A stretch of DNA of 42,121 nt. It comes from JAWCLZ01 sp037443105 (GTDB lineage Archaea > Halobacteriota > JAWCLZ01). Shown piece by piece: positions 40,698-42,121 of the stretch; the stretch's first letter is position 1, and each line of letters opens with the position of its first letter. The stretch spans positions 1-42,121 of the forward strand of contig JBBIOZ010000002.1 of the NCBI GenBank assembly GCA_037443105.1. The letters run 5' to 3'. Under the pieces are notes generated by a model. The model saw nothing but the letters and a program-made list of their open reading frames with translations. It was not told the origin of the DNA and searched no databases. A program made the position numbers and the translations under genes.

Positions 40698-42121
40698 CTA
40701 GTCGAATTCTCCCTCCTCGGAAGGACCTGAGGGTTTTGATTCTTTTGCTTTTGAAGCAGCTATTACATCGTCTATCCTCAGGATCATTGAGGCAGCTTCA
40801 GTAGCGGAGAGCACAGCCTGTGTTTTTGCACGCAGCGGCTCTATTACACCTGCCTCCTTCATATCCATGGGCTTGCCTGTGTATACATTCAGTCCAAATG
40901 TTTTATTACCAGCTTCATGCGAAGCTCTGAGGTCTACTATGGTATCTATCGGATCTAGACCTGAATTTTCTGCAAGAGTTTTGGGTATGCTTTCCATTGC
41001 ATCTGCAAATGCAAGAACTGCAAGCTGCTCCCTGCCGGTGAGCTTTGAAGCATATTCGCGTATTCTGAGCGCAAGCTCTACCTCAGGCGCACCTCCACCA
41101 GCCACTATTTTTTCATCCTCAATTGCTGCTTCAACTACCCGCAAGCCATCCTGAATCGCTCGCTCTAATTCATCGATGATGTGCTGAGTGCCACCTCGAA
41201 CCAATATGGTAACGGACTTTGGATTCTTGCATTGCGTAATATATATCATGTTCTCAGTACCGGTCTTCTTTTCCTCAACCAGACCCGCGAATCCAAGGTC
41301 TTCTTTGGTCAAGTCTTCTATGCTTGAGACAATATTGCCTCCAGTGGCTTTTGCCACAAGCTTCATATCGGATTCCTTGACTCTTCGAACTGCTAAAATA
41401 CCCGCCTTGGCCAGATGATGCTGCACTAAGTCTTCTATTCCCTTCTGGCAGATTACAACATTTGCACCGGTAGCAATGATTTTATCCGCTATTGACTTGA
41501 GGATTCGCTCTTCTTCGTCTAGAAATACTCTCAATTGATCAGGAGTTTTGATGGAGATCTCAGCGTCTGTTTTGGTCTTTTTGACCTCAAGATCGTCTGC
41601 TATTAAGGCAATCTTCGCATCCTTCACCTTCTTTGGCATGCCGCTATGCACGCGCTCTTTATCTATAACTATTCCATCTATAAGCGCAGTATCCTCAACC
41701 TTGCCACCTACCCTCTTCTCGATCTTTATATCATCCTTATCAACTGCATATCTGCCATCTTTCTTTTCAGCAACCGCTTTCACTGCTTTAACCACAAGGC
41801 TTGACAGCATATCCTTAGCGATCTCAGTTCCCTTGCCTGTGAGCGCAGTTGTGGCCACTTGCTCAAGAATCCTTTCATCGTTTATTGTCACATCAAAAGC
41901 CAAGCTATTTAAAATTTCAATTGCCCTGTCAGTGGCCAATCTATATCCTCTAGCAACTATGGTTGGATGTACATTTTGCTCAATTAGTTCCTCTGCCTTT
42001 TTAAGCAGCTCGCCAGCTAGCACAACTGCTGTGGTAGTACCATCGCCAACCTCTTCATCCTGCGTCTTCGCAACTTCCACTATCATCTTCGCTGCAGGAT
42101 GGTCTATGTCCATTTCCTTCA
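40698..42121 (-). CDS. thsA: Thermosome (group II chaperonin) subunit, N-terminus cut by window edge
   Basis: The protein folds substrates in a two-ring ATP-dependent chamber. The visible part starts KEMDIDHPAAKMIVEVAKTQ and holds the ATP site DGTTTAVVLAGELLKKAEEL, the apical domain and AVVIDRASHEAG-like C-terminal ATPase sequence (VDLRASHEAGNKTFGLNVYT). About 70-75 residues of the N-terminus lie beyond 42121. The C-terminus ends KAKESKPSGPSEEGEFD and lacks the glycine/methionine repeats common in thermosomes. Only one subunit gene is visible, so I cannot tell whether it is alpha or beta. Confidence 0.95.
   Translation of the reverse strand, partial: KEMDIDHPAAKMIVEVAKTQDEEVGDGTTTAVVLAGELLKKAEELIEQNVHPTIVARGYRLATDRAIEILNSLAFDVTINDERILEQVATTALTGKGTEIAKDMLSSLVVKAVKAVAEKKDGRYAVDKDDIKIEKRVGGKVEDTALIDGIVIDKERVHSGMPKKVKDAKIALIADDLEVKKTKTDAEISIKTPDQLRVFLDEEERILKSIADKIIATGANVVICQKGIEDLVQHHLAKAGILAVRRVKESDMKLVAKATGGNIVSSIEDLTKEDLGFAGLVEEKKTGTENMIYITQCKNPKSVTILVRGGTQHIIDELERAIQDGLRVVEAAIEDEKIVAGGGAPEVELALRIREYASKLTGREQLAVLAFADAMESIPKTLAENSGLDPIDTIVDLRASHEAGNKTFGLNVYTGKPMDMKEAGVIEPLRAKTQAVLSATEAASMILRIDDVIAASKAKESKPSGPSEEGEFD

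Noticed and set aside
1..42121. CRISPR arrays, insertion sequences, rRNA genes
   Set aside because: No regularly spaced repeats, transposase-like frames or rRNA-like conserved blocks were seen.

Overview
This window is a chromosomal segment from an archaeon, most likely in the euryarchaeal lineage. The evidence is direct: an archaea-only glutamyl-tRNA(Gln) amidotransferase (GatD/GatE), sn-glycerol-1-phosphate dehydrogenase for archaeal lipids, RadA, Spt5 and SecE, proteasome-activating nucleotidase, thermosome, RNase P Rpp21, archaeal MBF1, Tfx, UPF0179, DUF63 and an elongator tRNA-Met with a bulge-helix-bulge intron. Base composition is moderately AT-rich. Many genes have a TATA box 25-30 nt before the start codon (leaderless or nearly so); operon-internal genes often use short GGAGG/GGTG ribosome sites and GTG or TTG starts. 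I cannot name the genus. An N run inside proS shows this is a draft scaffold.

Layout. 1-870: AT-rich accessory stretch with two adjacent small membrane-anchored proteins sharing a motif, plus a degenerate third piece. 870-2100: two winged-helix regulators flanking the split tRNA-Met gene. 2100-4770: nucleoside/pentose salvage on the minus strand (rpiA, surE, a broken CBS-like gene, MTA phosphorylase). 4840-5940: Tfx, a tiny conserved protein, RidA and a probable transporter remnant. 6100-14000: argH-gatD-gatE, then a secreted Ig-like protein with an ABC ATPase and permease. 14000-18900: radA, phosphoglycolate phosphatase, then secE-spt5-rpl11-purB-DUF5615. 18900-24960: adenosine-specific kinase family, CNNM/CorC transporter, NAC, tRNA m1A methyltransferase (frameshifted), PolX, PAC2 protein and two tiny genes. 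24940-29000 (minus): LLM oxidoreductase, proS, SpoIIM-like and DUF63 membrane proteins. 28950-34050: G1P dehydrogenase, UPF0179, FKBP, hisG (frameshifted), rnp4, CRM protein, SRP54. 34170-42121: small DUF5371 and zinc-ribbon genes, RqcH, Sua5, MBF1, PAN, DNA ligase, and a thermosome subunit running off the right edge.

Together the genes are mostly information processing and protein quality control: tRNA charging (GatDE, ProS), tRNA maturation (RNase P, m1A58 and t6A enzymes), nascent-chain handling (NAC, SRP54, SecE, RqcH), folding and degradation (FKBP, thermosome, PAN, PAC2) and DNA maintenance (RadA, PolX, ligase). No CRISPR array, insertion sequence, rRNA or prophage module was seen. No clear new system stands out. 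The best leads are the tandem small membrane proteins at the left end, several uncharacterised mini-genes, and repeated single-base frameshifts at homopolymers (hisG, trmI, the CBS-like gene), which may be sequencing error or real decay.
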